Part shown: positions 34,401 to 44,182 of the stretch, one piece after another
Position numbering within the stretch: position 1 is the stretch's first letter
Layout: every line of letters starts with the position of its first letter
NCBI GenBank assembly: GCA_963930775.1
Contig: OZ005705.1
Span: forward strand, 7,068,001 to 7,132,000
Direction of reading: 5' to 3'
From: Cliona cf. orientalis
Lineage: Eukaryota; Porifera; Demospongiae; Clionaida; Clionaidae
DNA: 64,000 nt
Position numbers and translations under genes: made by a program
Notes under the pieces: generated by a model
The model's input: the letters and a program-made list of their open reading frames with translations, nothing else
Told to the model about the DNA's origin: nothing
Database searches by the model: none

Positions 34401-37400
34401 AACAGACCAGGTTCCTTCGAGTCAGCTGCAAAGGCGGGCAGGATAAGTAAAAAAAAATTTAAACCACAAATATATCCTTTCTTATTAAAATTACATCTAT
34501 ATCAATAAAAGACTCGAGTGCATCAAATTCTATCCACAGGTATGACATTGTGAATGTACGTGAGTGTGGGGGCAGAGCCATGTATAGTCTACAGAAGCAA
34601 CATAATGGAAGACATGAAAAGCAGGTGGGACCTAATTTGAACTAATGGAGAAATTCTGCAACAAAATTCCCAATGCCCTTTAAGTTACAATTTGTTATTC
34701 CCAAAATCAACCTTTTAAGTTACATTATGTAATTCCCAAAATCAACCAAAGCTCACTCACTACTCGGAACATGTTGGTCTACTCTAGGTAGTCTTTTTAA
34801 CTGGGCATGCAAGCGACATGATCAAAGGCGATCAACAGAACAGGCAGGTCCATGGATACAAGGATGCATAAAGCAGTTTTCTATAGCATAATAGAGTAGT
34901 ATAGTAGGTACTACCGTATTCGCTCGATCAGACGCCGCTCTCGATTAGTCGCCGCTCTCGAATAGTCGCCGCACCTCCGGAAGTGCTGAACGAAATAGTC
35001 GCCGCTCTCGAATAGTAGCCGCGCCACGCCTACTATTCGAGAATACCATGTACCAGCACATGGACATGTCTCGTGACTCGTTTTCGATGGCAGGTACACG
35101 AGAACCAGTCTAGAGCAAGTTTTAATCTTCTTCTACATCAGCAAAAGGGCCAGAATCTCCTAGATCAGTTCTGTCAATCGACAGTTTCTCTAAGGATTGC
35201 CTCTCTGGCAGCTACTGGTATTAATAAACGCCGCTCTCGAATAAACGCCGCATAAACTCGGGCGATGAAATAAATAGTAGCCGCGGCGTCTGATCGAGCG
35301 AATACGGTATTCCATGTAGACAGTCTATGTACAGCTACTGCCATACTTAGTTCCTGTCTCTGACAGTGTAGTAAAAAATTTACTGATGTGCATACTGTGG
35401 GTCAACTTTAGGCTAAATAAACAACAAATATGCAGGTGTACTGGCGTATGGATTGTCCCCCCACACTTTGATGTAACATTGTTGTCTACACATATTACTG
35501 CATAAGGCATAACATCAACTGACATGATAATAATAATAATATTATAATATTATAATAACAATATTTATCATACCGGGACAGCTTCAATGTTTGTGACGGG
35601 CTCCATCTTGTCCACGTTGCCGAGCCTCACTTCGGGGATCCAGAGGGAGCAGCTAAGGTGAGCCCAGTTTGTGTTGCCCGGTCGGACCCGTTTGAGGGCG
35701 CCCCCTCTATTAGGGCAGAGAACGCACTCCGGCTCTTCGTCGCCCGACTGGCAGGCCTTACACAACCACTCCCCCTTGGGAACAGTCTGAATACCATAGC
35801 AAGCCTGAGAGGGGAGAGGAATGGAAAACAATTAATGATCACATATTATTTACTAAATTGAACTGATACGGTATATTATTTCTCAACCCTAAAATTTAAT
35901 AAAAAGCGCAACATGCATATTATCATAGTATATCAGAAAATTATAGCAGAGCTGGGAGGGTAAATTGAAAAAAGGATGGGAAATCATCTTCGGTACTTAA
36001 TAAAAAAAGAAGTGTGCATGTATAATAATATTAGAGCGAGTGGTGTGTGTATGTGAATGCATGGTAATCACACTATAATTTCATCATTATACCTGGTGAA
36101 CACAGACATTGCACTGGTCACAGAAGATTAGATCATTGTGCTCCTCACTCTCAGGCTAATAAGGTGTGTGCATGCGTGTGTGTGTGTGTGCAGGTAGTCA
36201 GCTCCAAGAAAATTGATTATATCCACCCCCCTCCCCCCCCCCCCCCCCAAATTACTCGACCCCTTAAGGATGGACTTCCCCTCCTCCAAATAAATAAATT
36301 TCAGCCACTCCTGCTAACAATTAATAATTGGTTAATCTATCTTCCATGTACATCCACATGTAGCATGCAGATATCCCCCACGACACATGTCCACAGGCAT
36401 GACCACAAATTGAGATAACAATGGTCTTACTACCGTAGTAGTACGTACATCTCTGCACACGTCACAAGCTGTCTGTTCGTCATACTCAATTCCCAGCGCC
36501 TCCTCTGTAGCCACTGCACAGGTCATTCCCTGCTGACACTAGAGGAACAGAGAGAGAGAGAGTGTGTGTGTGTGTGATGTGGGAAAGAGAGAGAGAGAGT
36601 AAAAATGATTTATAAATAAATGTACAAGAGCATATAAATATTTTTGTAAGATACTAATTACTCATGGACTCGGTACAGCAAAAAAATACGAGTAGTTAGG
36701 TATGCTGACAATTATACAAACGAACCTCACTACAAGGGGTGCACTACAGCTACAAATACATGCACATGATATTTCCGAACAAAAAAACCCGTTTACTAGA
36801 GTGAATCACCCAGTGTAGTATTACTATTACTATGTTCACTGGATGCTGTGAAGTGGCAGACAATGATTCACGCTGTGAGTATACCTTGGTTTCCAGAGTA
36901 AGTATGGCCTCCCTCAAGGTTTCCTCTGACAGACCCTGGGGACCTGCAAGAGCTAAAAAAGGAAAGAGAGAGAGAGAGGAAATGCTAATTAACATGCAGC
37001 ATCTATTCTCATTTACAAACTTTCAACACAAACTGATGGAGAGTATCAATAATACCCACTACCCTTCCAAACCTTCAACCTACCCCATCCTCAAATGAAC
37101 TACACTAACATCTTCCAAGCATGGCACGGCATGGCATGGTGGATTTAAAGCAAACGCCAACTACAGTTAGAGACCAGCTGCTTCACACTCCAAGGATTAC
37201 TGTTAAGTGCAAGCCAAGTGATAAGATACACAGCTCCCTCCTCCTCCCCCCCCCCCTCCCTCTTGCCAAAATATGAAGCAGTTTATGTTTCAAGTGCTGC
37301 TGATTTTAAAATCAACTGTCAAGTCCTCTCATAAACATCATTACCGGTAACTTTATTTGTCTATGTTTATAGTTAGTAAACTTTCATACGGAAAAGTCAT

Positions 37401-40051
37401 AAGAAAACTGATAAGTTTATCAACTAATAAAAACAAAAAAACGGTACACAATGCTGGTAGGTGCTTACCTCTGAATTTTCGTTTTTGGTTGACCGACTCG
37501 AGCCAGTTGATATCGAGGTCATCCAGATCGTACATTACGTAATCCAACTCATCAGCCTCTTCAGAGAATCTTGTCGGGGGTCTGCATCAAAGAGTATAAT
37601 ATGCAAGGACGTGTGTCAGTGTATGTGTGCGTGCATAGGGAGCACACTAGTATGCATGCTATCCTTGACAGCTGAACAAATGTACACAGTATGGTTCAAT
37701 CGTGTCAACAAACAATCAGATTCCACCTTCTTTTGCACAAATACGATAATAATACGATAATAATACTAATAGGTAAGGCCTAGAGGGATGGTTCCCCCGC
37801 ACCAAAGATGGATAGGTATGTCAATCTAAGAGCGAGGGAGCACAGTCTATGGACAATCCCCAATAATCTTTAATAATTACTGTGCATAGCAACCAGCACG
37901 AGGGTCATAGGGTAAATTACAAATTGGTACAAGATGGATGGAGTAAGTGAGATTGGCTAGAATACAGGTCAAAAAGTTCAAAGGAAATCGAAACAAATTT
38001 GATACACTCTAAGATGGGAGTAGAGAGGGACTTACAGAGCAAAGTCGTCCCCACAGGCTGGGGAGTCACTGATCTGCCTGTAAAATGGAACGATACAACA
38101 GATAAGTAGCTACCACAAGAGGCCTCAGTATATTAATGTAATAAATATGTGGATATGACTATCGTATTGACTCTGAGAATGAGGCTTACCTTGACCTTGG
38201 CTCTGGAATGGTATCGGGACTCACACACACCTGGAAATGAATGTTGGGAGAATAAACGAATGCTATTTCTTCCAAGTATTTTGCATGTGTGTTATTGATA
38301 GCAATCTATAATGATTTCACGGATGCATTGTTTCGGCAAGGGATTTGGTGGTCAATTATTAATAAGCCGTGACCAGTGCAGTAGCCATAAAGTCCTTCCC
38401 TTGATTTTATTTGGGGGGGGGGGGGGGGGGGGGACTAGAACTATCTGGAATAGATTTGTGTAGATAAGTATGCATAGTATAGGAAGTGATGCTATAGTTT
38501 TCCCTAACTATAGTTTCGACACAGTAGAGTGCAAAATGAGCACAATGTCTGCGAATAGAGTTCAGTCAGGAACCTGAAAGTTGCCCCAGGTGGCAAAACA
38601 TGCACCAAACTGTCACTCACAGTGGAGTAATTCCTCCCCACAAGATTTGTCAACACTAGCAATCCTCAGGTACATGTGTACATTACAATCAATGCATGTG
38701 CATGCTATACTGTAGATGGTCTTTATACTGTAGACAAATCCTAAAATCAAAGGTTCTCCCAAGAAATTTTAAGGCATAGCAGGTGGGCGTGGTTTGGGAG
38801 GAGCTTGTGATTACGCCAAATAACCTATGATACTATAAAATTAACATGGAGGCTGAGGCAAGGTAATGGAATTCATAGAGAGAAATACGACTCATTTCAC
38901 AAGCAGCATGAGAGCATTCTTAGCTCTCAAGTATTCATGATAAGCCACCACGCCAAATGGGTCATTAGTGAGGGCATGTGAGCTACACTTCCATACTTGG
39001 AATCCTACACTCTACTCCATAACATAGCACATGAGTAAATAGCTGCTCTATTAATACACACACATACACAAAATAAACATTCCTTATTCTAAATGGAGCA
39101 CAGCCCAGTTCTCAACTAACTGTCACTACTGTATTGCAGGTGCACACCTACAATGTTACCTAACAGTGTAGCAACATAGAGGCTGAATGTCGAACAAACA
39201 ATAAAGCTTTCCACTCACACACACTGAATGAGCCAAAACACGAGACAACGCTTCCCCCTTAGGGAATTATCAGCTAACTAGGCACATCGATTTTGGCCCT
39301 TTTTTTCGTGAGTTCCCTAACTCAAAAAAGATGACACACTTTATATACTCCCCCCCCCCCACCACCTCCAAAGTGCATTTTTGTACCACTTTACCTGAAC
39401 ACCTATCTCCCACTCCGTCCTCCATGGCTCCCTGATGGTCAGAAATGATCCTGATTCCATTGGAGTAGAGTCAGGCAGCTTCATAGCACTGATCAGGTCA
39501 GCCCTGAACAGCTGTAACACATGTGCATACAATATTATGAGTATGTGACAGAACGATATTAAAGGATAAATTATATCAAGCGTGTAGTATGCTTGAGCGT
39601 GTGTGTATGTGTGTGTGTGTGAAAGGGGGAGGGAGGGTGAGGAGATCACATCAAGCATGCACCCAGTAGGGTTTTCCCGGCCGACCATGAAACCAGCACG
39701 GGGATACTCAGGTATGCCACACGTACCAGGCCATGCCACAGTATTTAATATTATATTATCATAAGCTAGCATGAAGCTACGGTACATGTGCATGCACATA
39801 CGGGTGGTCGATATTTTGAGACAGACTATATTAAATATGAAGAGGTCACCTTACGGCACTCCAGGCTTCCACTGGTCCCAGCCAGACTGTACGCAAGCTC
39901 ATACACACTTCAAAGTGGAGAAGGGAACATGCATATGGACACTCTCAGTTGGCTTATCCTCGACGCCACGACACACCGAGCTATTGTCCTTTTCGCCCTC
40001 ACAATTACTACTCACCTCAGCTGGTTTATGGGCAGGGTGACCTGACGTCAT
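31405..40051 (-). CDS. JADE: JADE-family PHD-finger protein (HBO1 acetyltransferase scaffold)
   Basis: JADE proteins scaffold HBO1/KAT7 histone acetyltransferase complexes. Sixteen exons give about 804 residues. Exons: 40016-40051 (only 12 codons, MTSGHPAHKPAE), 39395-39511, 38190-38230, 38036-38073, 37469-37581, 36885-36952, 36449-36538, 36093-36155, 35574-35804, 34360-34425, 33944-34048, 33247-33468, 32995-33087, 32845-32907, 32524-32780, 31405-32215. Order of domains: EPL-like N-terminus (LFRADLISAMKLPDS, EPWRTEWEIGVQV, CVSPDTIPEPRSR), then PHD1 (YDEQTACDVCRD, DQCNVCVHQACYGI, GEWLCKAC). The extended PHD follows (CVLCPNRGGALKRV, THWAHLSC-type NTNWAHLSCSLWIPEV, AYHVTCGFQHNLLM). Downstream are IYNYWKLKRK and HLRQNLEKARNLVYMVLRRE, also JADE-specific. 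The acidic/Ser-rich C-terminus is poorly conserved. Which vertebrate paralogue (1-3) is nearest cannot be told; it is probably pre-duplication. Confidence 0.95.
34912..35309. mobile_element. MITE-like element, family E
   Basis: 398 bp in a JADE intron with perfect inverted ends of about 27 bp; the first 20 are TACCGTATTCGCTCGATCAG. The interior near each end carries several copies of a GC-rich word, TAGTCGCCGCTCTCGAA or close variants, on both strands. The central 180 bp or so is ordinary sequence without an open frame of interest. Only one copy lies in this window. Confidence 0.92.
38231..39394 (-). other. Long JADE intron
   Basis: About 1.16 kb, AT-rich, with an 18-base-scale G run near 38415-38433. 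No coding segment or element with defined ends is seen. Confidence 0.55.
40043..40050. promoter_or_regulatory. CRE palindrome overlapping the JADE start codon
   Basis: TGACGTCA, a perfect CREB/ATF site. On the minus strand it lies within ATGACGTCA, so it encodes the first three JADE residues. It faces the MRPL9 gene. Confidence 0.45.
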
Positions 40052-40376
40052 TCTCTGGGGCTCCAAAGGCGGGAATCAGCATCTATAGGAGAAGAGAAGT
40101 TAGTCCGAGAGCGTCTCTGGGAGATGTTTGAAGGCTCTTTCGAGTTGATGGGGTAGAGCATTTATATTACTCGCGTATGGAACTTTCAGAGTGTCTCCTT
40201 TGCCCTAGAAAACCTCACGCCATCGATGGAACTCTGCGCACGACGCCATCTTTATTCATTCAAAAATGCCGGGAGGTCACAAGACGGATCATGTGATACA
40301 TCAAAAGGGCAAGCCACGCCTACGAGGGAAGGTGTGCTTTAATAAGAAAAAACAACTTCCACGTGCACGGTATAGT
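40052..40376. promoter_or_regulatory. Divergent promoter between JADE and MRPL9
   Basis: About 325 bp (215 bp if MRPL9 starts at the earlier ATG, 40266). It must hold the promoters and 5' UTRs of both genes. No TATA box is convincing. Confidence 0.55.
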
Positions 40377-41000
40377 ATGGCTATGGCGTCTTTTGCTAAT
40401 CTATTGACGCGGTCGTTAAGCAGATGGCAACGCTCTTGCTTCACCCGTGTGAATAGGTACTATGGTACGAAGCAGGAGTCCAAAATGTGGCAGCAGAGAC
40501 CGAATAAGAAGCCAAGACTAAGCATCATTCTCACAGAAGATGTCCACAATCTCGGAGTAAAAGGTCAAATTGTTCAAGTTAGGCATGGCTATGGCCGAAA
40601 CTACCTACTGCCGCAAGGCTTCGCTGTGTATGCTACTCCATACAATATCAAAAAGTACGATGCATTCGAGATCAAGCCTGGAAGCTTCTTCAAAAGTGAA
40701 GCTGAAGACCTTCCCAGCTTTCTCAATGATAAGGTCTTGACAGTGTACCATGATCCAGATGCAAAATTAGCCGTATTTGAACAGGATATCTCTCGTGCGT
40801 TCAGACAAGAGTTTCAAATTCACGTGCCATTGGACTGTATTGAACTTGATGAACCAATTGTGGACTATGATGAGCATTCTGTGCTTGTTAGATTGGATGA
40901 GAACACTACTGTGAGGATGGCAGTAGTAGTGAGACCAAAGACAAAGAATGAAGAGGTGGAGAACCCAGCAGAACCTACTGCATTTTTGACAAACATGTAA
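40377..41000 (+). CDS. MRPL9: Mitochondrial ribosomal protein bL9m
   Basis: A component of the large mitoribosomal subunit. The conserved bL9 N-terminal domain reads LSIILTEDVHNLGVKGQIVQ then VRHGYGRNYLLPQGFAVYAT. From 40377 the protein is 207 residues and begins MAMASFANLLTRSLSRWQRS, an Arg/Ser-rich, acid-free stretch typical of a mitochondrial presequence. An in-frame ATG at 40266 would add 37 residues (MPGGHKTDHVIHQKG...) that look less like a targeting signal, so I prefer 40377. A single exon, unlike the neighbours. ATTAAA at 41053-41058 may be the polyadenylation signal. Confidence 0.92.
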   Translation: MAMASFANLLTRSLSRWQRSCFTRVNRYYGTKQESKMWQQRPNKKPRLSIILTEDVHNLGVKGQIVQVRHGYGRNYLLPQGFAVYATPYNIKKYDAFEIKPGSFFKSEAEDLPSFLNDKVLTVYHDPDAKLAVFEQDISRAFRQEFQIHVPLDCIELDEPIVDYDEHSVLVRLDENTTVRMAVVVRPKTKNEEVENPAEPTAFLTNM

Positions 41001-41462
41001 TATGATAAAAGCACAATTTCAAGGGCTGTATGTATGCTATTTGATGTATGACATTAAAAAATCAATCTACAAGTCTAGAGTCTATAATAATTATTATATC
41101 AATCTTTTTACAAGGACTTAGGGTTTCAATGTGATTGTTGGCAGTGTCTGTGGTAATGTTATCTTAGATCATTTGGGCAACAGTGATTGTGATCATTCAC
41201 AAAACTCAGTTGGCAGCAGTTTTCTTTTTGTGAGGCTAAAAATGACAATCACATGTTTGACATTCGTTTTCAAGTATACAGAAGCACCAGTATGCGCGTG
41301 CGCATTCTGTACTAGGACATGATGTAATGATATTGATAGAAAGGTATTGTGGTTTCCTGTTAGTGATAAAATGGAATACCCTGATTGTAGCTATTAAATA
41401 GCTATGCGCTATAGCTATGCATGCATGCATTAACAATTTTGAGCTTCAACAAAAAAAACGTG
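41001..41462. other. Intergenic region between MRPL9 and the receptor gene
   Basis: About 460 bp holding the MRPL9 3' UTR (ATTAAA at 41053-41058) and presumably the receptor promoter. ATGCATGCATGC near 41417 is palindromic. No gene seen. Confidence 0.5.
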
Positions 41463-43808
41463 ATGGCTACTCTAAATACATTTGTGATCACCGCAGTCCT
41501 GGCCTTCCAATTTGGAGCACTTCATATCGTTCCTTCTCTGTGTGCTCAGCCGCTCTATGTAATTGCCTTGCTTCCAACAACAGAGAACGGCTCAGCAGTC
41601 TCCACCAGATGCATTGATAGAGGAGAGGAATTGATCGTGGCCGCGCGCATGGCCAGCGACGCTATCAACGCGAATGATACGCTTCTGCAAGGATACACAC
41701 TGGAGGTTATTCACGGTTTCTCCGACGGCTGTACAGTGGAAAGTTTTGCAACTTCCCTGACCCAATTTGTGAGATACATCACGAATGATTCTATCAGCAA
41801 TCACACAGTTGGTGTGATCATGGTGTGCCCATCAACCATGCTGCACGTCTCCCCCTTTGCTTCTCTCGAGGGTATCAGCCTACTCCAGATCGCCGCGGGC
41901 CCCACACCACCGACTGCCATCTCCCGGTCTAGAGACAGAATTACAATTGGCCACATCTACCAGGCTGCACCATCTGCGACCATCTTCAACGACGCACTTA
42001 TTGCTCTCATGATAGATCAAGAATGGAGAAATATGGAAACAATCAGGCTGACTAGCAGCATCAATATCATTCATGTGAATCAAGCCGCTGATCTGCAGAT
42101 GAAAATCGATTCTGACGACAAACTGAACATTGTGTTCAACGGAGAGATAAGGAGCGGAGAAGATGGTGCAGGGATTGAGCAAATTCTTGACGAAATCGAA
42201 GCAAGGCAGACAAGAATCATCTATGCAACCCTGCCAGACAAGGAGGCCAGGGACATGCTGTGTGCAGGCTACTACAGAAATATTATGTCACCGCTATACA
42301 CTTGGGTGCTCCACGATCACTCACTAGATGACCTGAAACGAAGCACCGATGATTGCACTGCAGAGCAAATGGGCAGGGTACTTGACGGAGCCCTTCTACT
42401 TCGCTACGATGCATCACAGGATGGAAATAGACGTTTAGATTACTTGGAGATGACGTATAATGACTACGAATCTAGACTCATTCAGCGCCTGGAGGCTGAA
42501 AGCGGCCATAGTGCAGCAGACACACTGTGTGGAAAAGATCCCGACATCGTCCACAGTAATGCCATATATGACTCTGTGATATCATTTGCTCTGGCATTGA
42601 ATAAGTCACAGGCAAATGGTGTAGATCTGATGCAGTATGGCAGGGGAATGCCCAGGGACACTGAAGCCATCAACAACAGCTTGAATTATATGGACTTTCA
42701 ATTTTCTGGAGCCGGAGGAATGATATCATTTAACTCTTCCACTCATGAGCTTGAAGCCAGAATTGGAGTGAACATTTTTCAGCTGTTGAATTCCGAGCTT
42801 GTACCTTTTGCTCGCTATAACGGAACAGCTAACAGCATTACACCACTGTCTGGCTACCATCGTGATATAAGAGATAGTTTTGAACAGAATATCAAGCGAG
42901 TGCACATTGCTCTCTCTGCAGCAGTACTAGCCATAGCAGCAATACTTGCTGTTATCGGAGTTATTGTCCTCATAGTGTTCATCTATCATTGGAATTCGCC
43001 CGACGTAAAGGCAACGAGTCCCATTCTGAGCATCACCATACTACTGGCCTGCTACCTTCTCTACATTTCTGCAACTTTTACTGCAGTAAGGAGCAGTTTC
43101 ACCGAAGGTACAGCATTTGCTGTCCTATGTACTCTGGAATGGTGGACCTTTATCATCGGCATTCAGCTAATATTTGCCACACTATTCTTTCGATTACTAA
43201 GAGTCTATCGCATCTTCTTCCACTACCAAAAGGTGGGGAATTTGTGGTCCGATAAAGGAGTACTGGTATTCATTGCACTCCTCTCATCAGTGAGTGTTAT
43301 CCTACTCATATTGTGGACCGCGATAGACATGCTTAGAACAGTCAAACTCGAAATATTTCTATCCACGGGAAGTACCCCCCACATTGACGTGTACCTTAAC
43401 TGTGAGAGCGACTACTTAGGTGCCTGGCTTGGCATCATCATAGGCTACAATGGACTGATAATGCTTGCTGTTTTAGCACTTGCTATTATGACACGCAAGG
43501 TTAAAATTGAGAGCTTCAGGGATACAAAGGAAGTGAATGCATTTGTTTTCACCACCGTCTTCCTAATTGTGGTTTCAATTCCTCTGAGTTTGATTCTTCA
43601 GGGAACTTCCGACGCGGCTCTTTACAGCACCTTTGTGCTGAGAGAGGTGTGCCTAATCCTAGTGCCCGTCGCCTGCAAGGTTTTCATATTTGCACCCAAG
43701 ATATACTACGCTCATTTTGACGACCCCACAAGGCGGAAAAGTAGTTTTGCGACGACTGGAAAACGTACAAACCCAAGAAGTAGTTTTTCAATGTCAGGTA
43801 CAGTGTAA
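41463..43808 (+). CDS. Intronless GABA-B-like class C G-protein-coupled receptor
   Basis: 781 residues from the ATG at 41463 (MATLNTFVITAVLAFQFGAL), chosen because it begins a good signal peptide; an in-frame ATG at 41421 would add 14 polar residues in front. Residues about 30-475 form a Venus-flytrap ligand domain with dispersed cysteines and N-glycosylation sequons. No cysteine-rich linker follows, which is the GABA-B rather than the mGlu/CaSR arrangement. Seven membrane segments follow: about 42905-42990, 43020-43088, 43115-43200, 43257-43327, 43419-43490, 43534-43599 and 43630-43700. The short tail is basic and Ser-rich (RRKSSFATTGKRTNPRSSFS). The ligand is unknown; it is not necessarily GABA. 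There is no intron in 2.35 kb. ATTAAA at 43867-43872 could end the transcript. Confidence 0.9.
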   Translation: MATLNTFVITAVLAFQFGALHIVPSLCAQPLYVIALLPTTENGSAVSTRCIDRGEELIVAARMASDAINANDTLLQGYTLEVIHGFSDGCTVESFATSLTQFVRYITNDSISNHTVGVIMVCPSTMLHVSPFASLEGISLLQIAAGPTPPTAISRSRDRITIGHIYQAAPSATIFNDALIALMIDQEWRNMETIRLTSSINIIHVNQAADLQMKIDSDDKLNIVFNGEIRSGEDGAGIEQILDEIEARQTRIIYATLPDKEARDMLCAGYYRNIMSPLYTWVLHDHSLDDLKRSTDDCTAEQMGRVLDGALLLRYDASQDGNRRLDYLEMTYNDYESRLIQRLEAESGHSAADTLCGKDPDIVHSNAIYDSVISFALALNKSQANGVDLMQYGRGMPRDTEAINNSLNYMDFQFSGAGGMISFNSSTHELEARIGVNIFQLLNSELVPFARYNGTANSITPLSGYHRDIRDSFEQNIKRVHIALSAAVLAIAAILAVIGVIVLIVFIYHWNSPDVKATSPILSITILLACYLLYISATFTAVRSSFTEGTAFAVLCTLEWWTFIIGIQLIFATLFFRLLRVYRIFFHYQKVGNLWSDKGVLVFIALLSSVSVILLILWTAIDMLRTVKLEIFLSTGSTPHIDVYLNCESDYLGAWLGIIIGYNGLIMLAVLALAIMTRKVKIESFRDTKEVNAFVFTTVFLIVVSIPLSLILQGTSDAALYSTFVLREVCLILVPVACKVFIFAPKIYYAHFDDPTRRKSSFATTGKRTNPRSSFSMSGTV

Positions 43809-44182
43809 AAAATACAACCTTTTTCACCCACCTATTTTTAATATTTTATTGGTGTGTTTATGTGACATTAAAAATATGAGTGAATGCACCCACTGATAAG
43901 AACTTTATCATGCACTTGCAATAATGTGATACTATATCAGCATTGTTCTTGACTGGAGTAAAAATTTATATTAACGTGAATATACGCGCATTGCGGCGAT
44001 TTGGGCCGCATTATATTGGTCGCGTTATGGGGGCGTGGTCAGGAATAAAGTTGAATTCGGCGGGAGCAAGTGGGATTCGAGGCCATCATTCTGCGGCAGC
44101 GTGTGTACAAGTAGCTCATCATAAACTTTAAACATCACTGCAACGGCCCTGGAAAATTTGATCTGAGGAGGAACAAAGCGCA
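43809..44182. promoter_or_regulatory. 3' UTR of the receptor and upstream region of the PDZ-WW gene
   Basis: About 375 bp. The first part is AT-rich, with ATTAAA at 43867-43872. The second part (43977-44110) is richer in CpG, with GGGGGCGTGG near 44029, a GC-box-like site that fits a promoter for the next gene. Confidence 0.5.

Noticed and set aside
34912-35309. Regularly repeated GCCGCTCTCGAA words considered as a CRISPR-like array
   Set aside because: The repeats are short, imperfect and on both strands, lack unique spacers of constant length, and lie between transposon-like ends in an animal intron.
40266-40376. 37-residue N-terminal extension of MRPL9
   Set aside because: The extension is His/Gly/Lys-rich and unlike a targeting peptide, whereas the residues after 40377 look like one. 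Not excluded, only less likely.
41421-41462. Upstream ATG of the receptor gene as the true start
   Set aside because: It would place 14 polar residues before the signal peptide; the ATG at 41463 starts a clean hydrophobic signal.
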